NCBI GenBank assembly: GCA_051004015.1
Contig: JBPCKT010000087.1
Span: 1-64,000 of the forward strand
Length of the DNA: 64,000 nucleotides
Reading direction: 5' to 3'
DNA from: SXOA01 sp051004015
GTDB taxonomy: Bacteria; Planctomycetota; Planctomycetia; Pirellulales; Pirellulaceae
Every line of letters starts with the position of its first letter. Position 1 is the first letter of the stretch. Both the position numbers and the translations under genes were made by a program. Positions 9,271-18,079 of this stretch are shown one piece after another. The notes beneath the pieces were generated by a model that ran no database searches, was not told the DNA's origin, and saw only the letters and a program-made list of their open reading frames with translations.

Positions 9271-10200
9271 ATGGAGTTGGCGTATCTCCCAGTGGCGGCA
9301 TTTCAGGCTTACCTCCTGGCGAGTTTTGTACTGGGCCTCATGCTATCCGCCAAGTGTCTGGTGCAGATGGCCTTTCCCCAATGCCGGGCCTCGAGATGGG
9401 CGGAGGTGATCGCTGGTCTGGCTGCCGTTTCGCTGGCAGTCATTCTTAGTCTCGACGCGCTGGGAAATGGCGGCGGGCTGGTTATGGCTCCCATTTTCCT
9501 CGCGCTAACGGCTCTTGGGCTGAGCTTGACCCTTGTGGCCGCTCACCTGGGGGTGTCGCTGTTACATTCGCGCCGCCGGCAACTCGCCCTCCAGCCGGTC
9601 GCATGGATGGCGGTCGCGCTCACTCTCGCCGCCACCGGTTGGGCATCGCACCGGTACAGTGCCGCCACTCTCCTGGCTGAGATGGAGAAGTTCGAGTACT
9701 TCGCCACCGGCGGCGACCTCGTGCCGCTTCGCAATTCTGTGGGGGTGACTGACCGCGGCCGCGAAGTACTGCTCTATCGCTGGCTGCCGGAAGATGGAGT
9801 TGATTTCAGCTTTGCTAACGGTCTCCAACTTACCGCGGAAAACGGCCGGGCCAATTGCCACGGCTGGGTGTTTACTGGCGGAGAGCATTTGCTATGGCGC
9901 GACGGCGTGGAGCTAATCCTGGAAGACAATGGCTATGAGCTTTGCCAAACGCCGCTGCCAGGGGACTTGATCGTCTATCGCAACCCTGACGGCGAAACTA
10001 TGCATACGGGCGTGGTCAAGACACGGCTGTTCGGTGGCGGATTGATGATCGAAAGCAAGTGGGGTGTAGGAGGACGGTTTGTCCACCGCCCCGAGCAGCA
10101 GCCCTACGGCAACAACTACAGCTACTACCGTTCCGCCCGGCAAGGTCATGCACTTGCGATTCGCCCAGCCAAGCCGCCGATGAGAATCGCCAGCCTGTAA
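9271..10200 (+). CDS. Multi-pass membrane protein with a cysteine-peptidase-like C-terminal domain
   Basis: 309 residues. The first 130 form about four hydrophobic segments. The rest is soluble and contains ANCHGWVFTGG, then LPGDLIVYRNPDGETMHTGVV, then MIESKWGVGGRFVH. The order Cys in an NCxGW context, PGD-hydrophobic strand, HTGVV, and a final ESKWG/RFVH strand is what NlpC/P60- or CHAP-like papain-fold domains show, so Cys and His may form a catalytic pair. This is inference from motif order, and the family may be inactive. It stands alone, divergent from rhaB across a 283-base gap in which I saw no feature. Confidence 0.75.
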   Translation: MELAYLPVAAFQAYLLASFVLGLMLSAKCLVQMAFPQCRASRWAEVIAGLAAVSLAVILSLDALGNGGGLVMAPIFLALTALGLSLTLVAAHLGVSLLHSRRRQLALQPVAWMAVALTLAATGWASHRYSAATLLAEMEKFEYFATGGDLVPLRNSVGVTDRGREVLLYRWLPEDGVDFSFANGLQLTAENGRANCHGWVFTGGEHLLWRDGVELILEDNGYELCQTPLPGDLIVYRNPDGETMHTGVVKTRLFGGGLMIESKWGVGGRFVHRPEQQPYGNNYSYYRSARQGHALAIRPAKPPMRIASL

Positions 10201-10208
10201 TTAGGATG

Positions 10209-10616
10209 CTAGGGCAGAATCATCGTGCCCGAAGGGTAGCCGTCATAGTAATAAGTCACAGGCGCTGGGGCGTAGTAATGCACCGCCGGCGCGGGAGCAT
10301 AGTAGGTGGTCCGAATTGCCCGGCGGGGCGAGAGGATATTCATTCCCGGAGCAGAATAGTAGGCCGTCACAGGGGCCGGCGCGACCACGACGGGTGCGGC
10401 ATAGTAAGCGGTGACCGGCGCGGGAGCCACCAGCACTGGACGGTAGGCCTCGCCAACCACCACGGTCTCTCGCACCACGGGAACGCTGGCGGTTCCGTAA
10501 TATGTGCTCACTCGGTAGCGCCCCCAACCGGCTTCCGCGGGACTCGCGAGTGCGGCGGTGAGCGCTGCGGCAAATGCCACGATGGAGACGCTAATGACGG
10601 TGCGATGCTTGCTCAT
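10209..10616 (-). CDS. Small secreted Tyr/Ala/Pro-repeat protein
   Basis: This 135-residue protein has a clear signal peptide ending near ASPAEAG, followed by repeated APAPVTAYY or APAPAVHYY units and hydrophobic beta-type stretches. Such low-complexity secreted proteins are frequent in planctomycetes and may be cell-envelope or surface components, but no function is known. A ribosome binding site (AGGATCC) precedes the ATG. The gene converges with the membrane peptidase-like gene, with only eight bases between the stops. Confidence 0.72.
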   Translation of the reverse strand: MSKHRTVISVSIVAFAAALTAALASPAEAGWGRYRVSTYYGTASVPVVRETVVVGEAYRPVLVAPAPVTAYYAAPVVVAPAPVTAYYSAPGMNILSPRRAIRTTYYAPAPAVHYYAPAPVTYYYDGYPSGTMILP

Positions 10617-10750
10617 TGCTGGATCCTATGCATTTAAAATTGGTGGCTGTCTTGTGGACGTGATGTAACCAACAGCGCCTCTCAGTTCTCTCCATCCTAC
10701 GTCGTGGCGGTCGGCAATCAAGGGCCGCCGGTCCCTTGTGATCGCCGGCT

Positions 10751-12163
10751 CTACTTCAAGCTGTCGAAATTCGGTTTCTCGCTGGACGCCTGCGCGGCCC
10801 CTTGCCGCAGGGCGTCATGAATGTTGGACGCCGATCTGCCGGCGCGGGTCTTGCGGTCCGACAAGCGAAACCACCAGTAGACGATGAAAAAAGTCCCCCC
10901 CGCCAGCAGCATGGCGGTTGTGGCAATCGCGCTGCTGAATCCGGAGAGCGGATTCCCTCTCTGAATCAGGCGCACCTCGGAGGCCATTAGGAGCGGAGCC
11001 GCCTGCCGCTTGTTCTTCTGGGATGCGTACGACGACTGATACGTCCACAGCTTATAGAAGGTCGCGTCCGCGGCAATTTCGTCGTGTACGTTCTCCCCTT
11101 CCCGCAGATTGTCCGGAAGCCTGGGGACCAGCAGCGTCACGGGAAAATTATTGGCATAAAGTAGCGCTTCCTTGTCCTGGGCGCTCTTGGCCACTTTCAT
11201 CGGCTTGTCGAGAGCGACGGAGATGCCGATTTCATAGTAGTGGTCAATCCCGAACCGCTGGCGGATGTCTTCGGCTGTAACCGTCACCTTCGTAATCCGC
11301 TGGGCAATCCCCCGGACCTTCATGCGGCCGCCGAGCACGGTTTCGGCCTTTTGCAATAGCAGGGGAATATCCACAGAATTTGCCGGCACCGCGAGCTTCG
11401 GTCCCTTCTCGCCAGCGATTACCGCCATCGTCTGATAGAACGGCTCGCGGTCCGGTCCGCCGATGCCGCGTCCATTTTCGGCCTTCACCACTTCATACAG
11501 CCCCCAGTCCACTCCCGCCTGGGCGAGCGCCACCTGATCGGGCCCGATATGGACTTCCGGGTTCGGCTTATCGGGATGCCAGGCGATGCGCTCCGCGGCA
11601 AAGATCAGCGGAGGGGGCTCGGCGGCGGCGTCCCCCACTTTCAGGAACATGCCATCCACGGAAACGGGTTCATCGATCTCGGCATCGAGCTTCCAGGCGG
11701 TGGGCAGAAAGCGGGCATAAATCAGCGCCACCGACGGAGAATCTTCAATCTTGACGGTCGCTACAAAGTAATGGTCAAATTCCAGCCGCTCCGCAGCTTC
11801 GGGCCACAGCATGATCTTGGAGGCCAGCTTGGCGCGGCCGCGGAAGTGATGGATCTCTCCCCGATGCTCAGCCGGCGCGGCTACCACCTGGTCCCAGGTC
11901 ACCCCCTTCTGCCGCCACGACTCCACATTCTCTTGCCCCAGCCGCGACCAGCGATAGAGGATTTTCGTCAACACTTCCTCTTCCGCGGGGCCAAGCGAAT
12001 AGCCGCTGAAGAAGTTTCCAAGCTGGCTGTCACCGATGTCAAATTTTCGGAGGATCTCCAGCGCGCTCCCCGGCGGGCGGAACCCTGCCGCGGGTTTTTC
12101 TTGCGCGGACAAGCCGGCAGTCAGGCTCACGAGGAGCAGCGCTGTTAGGATTCTACTTCGCAT
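10751..12163 (-). CDS. Exported, membrane-anchored protein with OB-like domains (second of a related pair)
   Basis: 470 residues: signal peptide (ending near GLSAQ), a long extracytoplasmic region, one transmembrane helix near residue 415 (SSAIATTAMLLAGGTFFIVYWW), and a short charged tail. Two segments resemble each other and the protein encoded upstream: HRGEIHHFRGRAKLA with later IYARFLPTAW, and GGRMKVRGIAQRITKV with later PVTLLVPRLPDNL. These look like small beta-barrel domains, but I cannot name the family. It starts inside the end of the upstream gene (11-base overlap) with AAGGAG before the ATG, so the two are co-translated. Confidence 0.75.
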   Translation of the reverse strand: MRSRILTALLLVSLTAGLSAQEKPAAGFRPPGSALEILRKFDIGDSQLGNFFSGYSLGPAEEEVLTKILYRWSRLGQENVESWRQKGVTWDQVVAAPAEHRGEIHHFRGRAKLASKIMLWPEAAERLEFDHYFVATVKIEDSPSVALIYARFLPTAWKLDAEIDEPVSVDGMFLKVGDAAAEPPPLIFAAERIAWHPDKPNPEVHIGPDQVALAQAGVDWGLYEVVKAENGRGIGGPDREPFYQTMAVIAGEKGPKLAVPANSVDIPLLLQKAETVLGGRMKVRGIAQRITKVTVTAEDIRQRFGIDHYYEIGISVALDKPMKVAKSAQDKEALLYANNFPVTLLVPRLPDNLREGENVHDEIAADATFYKLWTYQSSYASQKNKRQAAPLLMASEVRLIQRGNPLSGFSSAIATTAMLLAGGTFFIVYWWFRLSDRKTRAGRSASNIHDALRQGAAQASSEKPNFDSLK

Positions 12164-13592
12164 CGGGCATCTCCTTAGCCAGCCTTTTGAGCGAGTCCTG
12201 CAGCCCCTCGGGCAGCTCGGCCTTTTGCAACTCGGCGACTCCTGCGAGGGCTTGCTCGGCAGCGGGCCTGTGATCTGCTCCGCGGCCGCGCCGTGAGACG
12301 AAGTAGACGACGATCACCGCCACCACGAACAAGACAGCTGCGGCAGTCAGGCTTTCCCACCAGATTCTCTCCCCGCGGGCGGCCGTTACCGACTGCCCCT
12401 CGGGCGGAGTCCAGGCGGGGATGTTGGCCAGGATGAGCGGAGCCGTGTAATTGGCGTCCTTGCCGCGATAGGCCCCACGCTTGAAGAAATAGCCGGTCAC
12501 CACTACGTCCTCATGCATGGCCGTCATGCCGCTGGGATGGTTCTGTTCCCGCAGGCGCGGAAACCCGGCGGGCAGGCCCAGGCTATACACAATCAGCGGC
12601 TTGTCCGGCACGCCGTCCGGCGCCAGGTACAAGACATTGAACTCCTGGATCCCCAGATAATTCTTGATTGCCGGCACCCGGTACGCCCACCGCACCTGGG
12701 CCTTCACCGTCACCACTTGTCCCCGGTACGCCTCCGGCTGGTTGTACATCGCGCTATATCCAACAACGCCGACGCTCTTGGCCTTCAGGTCCGCCGGCGA
12801 ATGGGACTGCAACTCGTGCAGCAGATGGAACCAGATTTGATTTTCGTCGGGCCGCAGAAAAGTGGCGTCATCTCGCACCTCGGCCAGGCAGAGTTGTTCC
12901 ACCTCCCGCTGAAAATCGGCGATCGTCTTTCGCTCGGCCGCGGAAGGGTTCCCGCCGAGCGCCACCAGTTGCAGCGTCGGCCGCAGCTCCTTGGACCAGC
13001 GGGCGTTGACCTCGCGGAGCGTCTCCTCCCATGGCGCCTGCTCACTCACCGCGAGCTCGGTGACCTCCTGGAACGCGGCTGATTGATGGGCCGTCCAAAG
13101 TCCGTCGATCGTTTCCAGGGCTTTCTGTGCCCGATCGGAGCTCTCCGTGCTGAATTGCTTGTCGTCCTGGGCCGTTTCGACCAGCCGGAAGAAGAGCGAG
13201 CGCTCGTCGCTCCCCAAGTCGCGCCAGACAGACCTCCAAGCCGCCTTCCACGATTGCTGTGCCGGCCCTTTTTCCTCAGATGTCCTTCCCGGCAGCACCT
13301 TCTCATTCTTCGGATGGACGAACACCGTTTCCGGCTCCGCAGAACCAGCTTCCGTCCTGGCCAGGCGGTTATCAATCGGCTTCTCCACTTTCTCGGCCGG
13401 ACTCTTGAGTCCAAACAGCCAGTTCCAGCTCGCTGGGTCGCGCATTCGCTCGGCCAGCGCCAGCACCAGAATCAGCGCCGCCACAATCCCAAACAGCCGC
13501 AGCCGCGCATTGCGCGAGCGATAATCAATCGGCTGCCGCACGCGTGGCCGCGGCAGGTCCGGTGCATCGAAATTGGGCAATTCAGCCGGCAT
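12153..13592 (-). CDS. Membrane protein related to its downstream neighbour, unknown function
   Basis: 479 residues, with an N-terminal membrane anchor (about residues 30-46), an extracytoplasmic region, a domain beginning YRGQVVTVKAQVRWAYRV, then LIVYSLGLPAGFP and VVVTGYFFKRGAYRG, and a second transmembrane helix near residue 420, followed by a short cytoplasmic tail. The YRGQVV segment matches the HRGEIHHFRG segment of the next protein in position and pattern, suggesting an old duplication. The two probably act as a complex at the membrane. Confidence 0.75.
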   Translation of the reverse strand: MPAELPNFDAPDLPRPRVRQPIDYRSRNARLRLFGIVAALILVLALAERMRDPASWNWLFGLKSPAEKVEKPIDNRLARTEAGSAEPETVFVHPKNEKVLPGRTSEEKGPAQQSWKAAWRSVWRDLGSDERSLFFRLVETAQDDKQFSTESSDRAQKALETIDGLWTAHQSAAFQEVTELAVSEQAPWEETLREVNARWSKELRPTLQLVALGGNPSAAERKTIADFQREVEQLCLAEVRDDATFLRPDENQIWFHLLHELQSHSPADLKAKSVGVVGYSAMYNQPEAYRGQVVTVKAQVRWAYRVPAIKNYLGIQEFNVLYLAPDGVPDKPLIVYSLGLPAGFPRLREQNHPSGMTAMHEDVVVTGYFFKRGAYRGKDANYTAPLILANIPAWTPPEGQSVTAARGERIWWESLTAAAVLFVVAVIVVYFVSRRGRGADHRPAAEQALAGVAELQKAELPEGLQDSLKRLAKEMPDAK

Positions 13593-13779
13593 GGGATTTC
13601 CAGGGAAAAGTGGGCCTCCCTGGGGAATGGCCCGTTGCTCTCATTCTATCAGCTTCTCGCCCACCCTCTTAATCGCTGTCCACCATTCGACTTATTGCCT
13701 GGCTCGTGCCAGGAGCATAAGGGGGAAGAGATTGGGAGCCGGGGTCTTGTTTTCATACCCTGCCTTAGTACTCCGGTAC

Positions 13780-14349
13780 TTAAGATCGCAATTTCTCTTC
13801 GATGAGCTTCTTCAGTTTCGCCACCTCTTTCTCCCGCCTGAGCAGCATCGCCGGGTTCCCTTCCCAGAACACTTTTCCATCGGGACCGATGATGTAGGCA
13901 GTCGGCCAACTAGCGATGCCGTAGTTTTTGTGGTTGCGGTTGTCCTTATCCCAGAGAGCGGAATGCGTCAGTTTCCAGGCCTTCCAGTCCTCTTGCGATT
14001 CCTCATACGTGGCGAGCTTGCCGCCGGAAATCTCCATGATGGCGAGGCCCCGCTTGCCGAATTCTTCTTCCCACCTGACCAGGTGATGTCGGAATGACGC
14101 GCAGTTCTCTCAGAAATTGAACTGGAGCCAGACGACTTTGCCGTGCAGTTGTTCCAACTTGGCGTACGGCGGTGGCGCGAGCCAGTGGGCCTTTTCGCTG
14201 ACGATTTCTGGCGGAGTCCGGCCCAGGAAGGACTTGCGGAGAAGGGCCTTGCCGGTGGTTTCGTCGCTAGCCGGCTCGTCGGCGGCCAAAAGCGTGGCGA
14301 GACTGCAAAGAGCAATCGCGGCCAGGAAATGTCGGTAGTTCAGGGTCAT
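13780..14349 (-). CDS. Probable TlpA/thioredoxin-like selenoprotein with in-frame UGA (Sec) at codon 80
   Basis: Read through one in-frame TGA (complement of 14110-14112) the frame gives a coherent 189-residue protein. It has a signal peptide (residues 1-22), the strand KVVWLQFNF, then U80-E-N-C83, then ASFRHHLVRWEEEF, and later GIASWPTAYIIGPDGKVFWEG, which carries the cis-Pro and beta-hairpin expected of TlpA/redoxin folds. The UGA sits exactly where these enzymes have the first Cys of CxxC. Downstream, 14072-14085 forms a CACCU/AGGUG stem with a GGUC apical loop, as in the E. coli fdhF SECIS. The likely role is an extracytoplasmic thiol-disulfide or peroxide reductase. GGAG precedes the ATG. 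The alternative is a nonsense mutation in a Cys homologue. Confidence 0.75.
14068..14094 (-). promoter_or_regulatory. SECIS-like hairpin downstream of the in-frame UGA
   Basis: In the mRNA sense, UUCC (14094-14091) pairs with GGAA (14071-14068), a GACAU bulge follows, then CACCU (14085-14081) pairs with AGGUG (14076-14072) around the loop GGUC (14080-14077). The loop starts 29 bases after the UGA, within the spacing known for bacterial SECIS elements, and contains the G-U core that SelB recognises in E. coli. It overlaps the coding sequence, as bacterial SECIS elements do. Confidence 0.65.
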
Positions 14350-14565
14350 ACTACAAGTCTCCGAGTGAGCGGACTACTATGGGGACTACCATACCCGTTT
14401 GAATTCCGCTTCCACCTAAGATACCCTGGAAGCGCCCGGAAGAGGAGCTTCCTCCGGTCGCAGGGAATTGCGGCGGGCACTTTTGATGACCATTCCGCCT
14501 GCCGCCGGGCCTTTCCCCGTTGTCGCCAGGCCCAACCAGGGTTCACACTTTTCGAGGAGACTGAC

Positions 14566-15915
14566 ATGAGCCGCAGACAATCTCGCCGCCGCTTTATGCA
14601 AACGACGGCTGCCGTGGGAGCAGGGTATTGGGTCGCCGGCGGCATCGCCCCGCGCGAGAGCCGCAGCGCCCTGGAAGAAATTCGCTTCGCCAGCATCGGC
14701 GTCAACGGCAAGGGAGCCAGCGACTCGGCCGACGCCGGCAACAACGGCAAGATGGTCGCCATCTGCGATATTGACGACCAGAGCCTGAACAAGGCGGCCG
14801 TCCGCTTCGAGGACGCCAAGAAGTACAACGACTTCCGCAAGATGTTTGACGAGATGGAGAAGAGCATCGACGCCGTGACGGTCAGCACCCCCGACCACAC
14901 GCACGCCGTCGCCTCCGTTGCCGCCATGACCCGCGGCAAACACTGCTTCACCCAGAAGCCGATGACCAAGTCCATCTACGAGGCGCGCCTCTTGAGCCAC
15001 CTGGCGGCGAAGAACAAGCTGGCCACGCAGATGGGCAACCAGGGAACGGCCAATGCTTCCCTCCGGACGGCGGCCGAAGTAATCAAGTCTGGGGCGTGCG
15101 GCACCGTGAAGGAAGTTCACGTTTGGACGAACCGCCCGGTGTGGCCGCAAGGGACCGGTCGCCCCACCGATGCGCCGGAGACTCCTGCCCACATTCACTG
15201 GGACCTATTCCTCGGCCCGGCGGAAAAGCGGCCGTACCACGAGGTCTATCATCCTTTCAAGTGGCGCGGCTGGTGGGCTTTCGGCACCGGCGCATTGGGT
15301 GATATGGCATGCCACACGGTGAACATGCCGTACATGGCACTGAGCCTGGGTGATCCCACCTCGATTCAGGCGGTCACCTCCGGCCACAACAAGGAGACCT
15401 ATCCGAGCTGGTCGATCATCACGTTCGAGTTCCCGGAACGGAAAGGCCGCGCCCCGCTGACCTTCAAATGGTACGACGGCGGTAAGAAGGTCGATCCCGC
15501 TCTCCTCAAGCGAAAGAAGCTCGACGCCAGCGGCTGCCTCGTCATCGGCGATAAGGATTCGCTGTATGCTCCTGGCGACTACGCCGAGAAGACCATCGAG
15601 CTCCTCAGCGGCAAGGAATTGCCGAAGGTGGAAGTGGTGAAGTCCCCCGGCCACTTCGAGGAATGGGTGCGGGCCATCAAGGGTGGCGAGCCGGCGATGT
15701 CGAACTTCCCCAACTATGCCGGTCCGCTGACCGAGACGATTCTGCTCGGCAACCTGGCCGTCTGGGCCGCTGCCGGCGAACCGGGGCAGGCCGAAGTGAC
15801 GGGCAAGAAAATCGAGTGGGACGCCGCTAAGCTGGAGGCCAAAAACGCCCCCGAAGTGGCTCACATCGTCAAGCCGGAATACCACAACGGGTATCAACTG
15901 GAGCCGATCGCTTAG
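14566..15915 (+). CDS. Tat-exported Gfo/Idh/MocA family oxidoreductase
   Basis: 449 residues. A twin-arginine signal (SRRQSRRRFMQTTAAVGAG) opens the protein, followed by a Rossmann domain (IGVNGKG, MVAICDIDD), VSTPDHTHA, and the QKPMTKS motif that carries the conserved Lys. The C-terminal half has DLFLGPAEKRPYHEVYHPFKWRGWW split by a loop, and GDMACHTVNMPYMAL, typical of the large planctomycete secreted branch of this family. It is probably a periplasmic sugar or glycoside oxidoreductase; substrate unknown. The ATG at 14566 is chosen because GAGGAGA precedes it and the Tat signal starts there; the open frame extends 141 codons further upstream but is not coding. A strong terminator follows. 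Confidence 0.9.
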   Translation: MSRRQSRRRFMQTTAAVGAGYWVAGGIAPRESRSALEEIRFASIGVNGKGASDSADAGNNGKMVAICDIDDQSLNKAAVRFEDAKKYNDFRKMFDEMEKSIDAVTVSTPDHTHAVASVAAMTRGKHCFTQKPMTKSIYEARLLSHLAAKNKLATQMGNQGTANASLRTAAEVIKSGACGTVKEVHVWTNRPVWPQGTGRPTDAPETPAHIHWDLFLGPAEKRPYHEVYHPFKWRGWWAFGTGALGDMACHTVNMPYMALSLGDPTSIQAVTSGHNKETYPSWSIITFEFPERKGRAPLTFKWYDGGKKVDPALLKRKKLDASGCLVIGDKDSLYAPGDYAEKTIELLSGKELPKVEVVKSPGHFEEWVRAIKGGEPAMSNFPNYAGPLTETILLGNLAVWAAAGEPGQAEVTGKKIEWDAAKLEAKNAPEVAHIVKPEYHNGYQLEPIA

Positions 15916-15940
15916 GCCGGAAGAGAAGGCAGAATACAAC

Positions 15941-15977
15941 AGGCGTCCCGACCATTCATTGGCGGGACGCCTTTTTT
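15941..15977 (+). terminator. Rho-independent terminator
   Basis: Perfect 10-bp stem AGGCGTCCCG/CGGGACGCCT, with two extra CC/GG pairs above an A bulge, followed by a run of T. It lies 25 bases after the dehydrogenase stop. Confidence 0.9.
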
Positions 15978-16007
15978 CATTGGAGTATCCAATTCTCCCA
16001 CTCCACC

Positions 16008-17563
16008 ATGGACGACCGGCTCAAGACCCTGCTGGCGGATATTCGCCGTGTGAGCGATCTCGCACCGGCCGACCGCGCCCGCTGCCAGAAGCGGGCCGGC
16101 TGGCTGGCGGAGGCTGAGCCGCCGGAGCAGGCGGAGTTTGCAACGGAGCTGCGGCGACTGAATGTGCCGCTCGAAGAGCCGGCGGACGAGCTACTGCGGG
16201 CGGTTCTGGAAAAACTGATCGCAACGCGGCGAGTTGCCCCGCGCGAATCGAGCACGGAACTGTGTGACGCTCTGCTTCGACTCTATCGCCATCTAGGCCC
16301 GCTATCCCGAGCGCGGGCGCAGATTCCCGCATGGCTGGCATTGGGAGGAACTCATGCCGAAGTGCATTTGTTCGCCGACCTGCTGGTGGAGGATCCGCCG
16401 CGGGAAGAGGAAGACATTCTGCTGGCCCTCACACCGCTGTTTCAAAATCCGCGATTGCCGGTAGAAGCACTCTTCCCGCGCCTGCTGGACGCGCTCTCGC
16501 ACCCGCTTCTCGCTGCTGGCGTCCTCGACCTGGCAAACTTCGTCCTGCGGCAGAAGCTCGTTAAGCAGCATCCCGCGGCAGCCATCAGCGGCAGCCTGAT
16601 TGAGCTGCTCGGCCAACTCGTCGGCACACTCGGCAAATTGACGGAGCAAGCGCCCAGCGATGAGCAGTCGATGGTCGATATCGGCCGGCAAGTGGCGCAG
16701 AGCGTTTCGCTGGCAGTTTCGCTCTGCGATGCGTTGGCCCTGATCGGCGATCAGTCTGCCGTCGGGAAGCTCTACCAGGCCCTGGACCTCGGCCATCGCA
16801 GGCTCCGTACCGAAGCCGCGGCGGCACTGGCGCGTCTGGGTGAATCGCACGGGAAGGAAGAGCTGGTGAAGCTCGCGGCCGAACCGGTCGCCCGCCTGCG
16901 CGTGCTGGCCTACGCCAAAGAGCTGGGCCTGGAAGACAAGATCGAGCCTGAGTTCCGCACACCTCAAGCCCGAGCCGAAGCGGAGCTGACCGTCTGGCTT
17001 GCCGAACCGACGCAGTTCGGTCTGCCGCCGACGAAGTGCGAGCTCTTCGACCAGCGGCAGCAATTCTGGCCCGGCTTCGGCGAGGTGGTGGAATGCTTTC
17101 TGTTTCGGTTCACCTACGAATTGACCTTGGACGAGGCGGCGCGAAGTTACAGCAACATCGGCATCGCCGGGCCGCTGGCCCATGCTTTCACCGCGGACCT
17201 CGCCGACCTTTCGCCCGACGACATCTACGCCGCTTTCGCCGGCTGGCACGCACAGCACGAAGACATCCGTGAATACGACGTAGCCCGGCTGAGCAAATCG
17301 GAGCAAATGGAGGTCGTTCGCTTGGAACGAAGGCTGCATGACGCCGGCTATCGGGAAATCCAGGCCGTGCAGATGGGCTACTTCTTCGGCGAGAAAGCTC
17401 TGACCGCCCAGGCTACCCGCGAGAGCATCCCCGGATTTGCCGTCGCCGATTTCAGCGACATTTCCTTCTTCCCCATCCGCAACGTGCGGAAAGCTCTCGG
17501 CCCGCGGGAAGTGTACAGCATCTATAAGGGGCGGAAGCTGTTGAAGACGTTTAATAAGAAGTA

Positions 17564-17564
<1 letters not shown>
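16008..17564 (+). CDS. HEAT-like helical repeat protein
   Basis: A 518-residue soluble protein. Residues 1-330 are almost entirely alpha-helical repeats rich in Leu and Ala, with a HEAT/PBS-type unit near LYQALDLGHRRLRTEAAAALARLGE. The last 190 residues differ: FGEVVECFLFRFTYELTLDEAARSYSNIGIAGPLAHAF and ALGPREVYSIYKGRKLLKTF suggest a separate conserved domain that I do not recognise. No signal peptide or membrane segment. It is probably an adaptor or scaffold. The start has no good ribosome binding site, and it follows the terminator by 30 bases, so it needs its own promoter there. Confidence 0.8.
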
Positions 17565-17626
<62 letters not shown>

Positions 17627-17638
<12 letters not shown>

Positions 17639-17872
17639 ATACCCCAACCCTTTCACCACGCCCAGCATTTCTTCATACGTGATGAACCGCCGGCGGTGCA
17701 TCAGCTTATAGGCGTCGATGGCCTGGGCCAATTCGCGGGCGTCGGGGGAAAGCTCATCGTAGGTGTTCGTGAACTGACGCCGCTCGCTGCCGGGGGCCCC
17801 GGCCTGGGCGGTATAGTTGCGGCGGTCCTGGAAGTTCTCGGTGGTGGCTTCAGGGAGAATCGCGCTGTTCAT
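17627..17872 (-). CDS. Small cytoplasmic protein, unknown function
   Basis: This 81-residue protein lacks a signal or membrane segment. The C-terminal half is helical and charged (SPDARELAQAIDAYKLMHRRRFITYEEMLGVV read in two parts) and looks like a compact DNA- or protein-binding helical unit. I do not recognise the family. It converges with the HEAT-repeat gene across the heptad array. Confidence 0.62.
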
Positions 17873-18079
17873 GCGTCACGTCCGGAAGGTGAGAGTAAGC
17901 AGTAAAGTGAGTCAGCAACTCAGCGAGAACTGTCCGTGAGAATCCGTATCCAGGCAACCGTAGGCCACAATTAGCCCTACGTCAAATCGGCCCCGGCATA
18001 ACCCGCAAGCTCGGGCGTTAAACCTTAAACTTTGAACCTCGATCCTTGAACGCAATGGTCCCCGCCCTACAATTGGACC

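Noticed and set aside
14110..14112. TGA taken as an ordinary stop, giving two short genes
   Set aside because: The two parts join in one frame into a single redox domain with U at the catalytic position and a SECIS-like hairpin; recoding explains more. A nonsense mutation remains possible.
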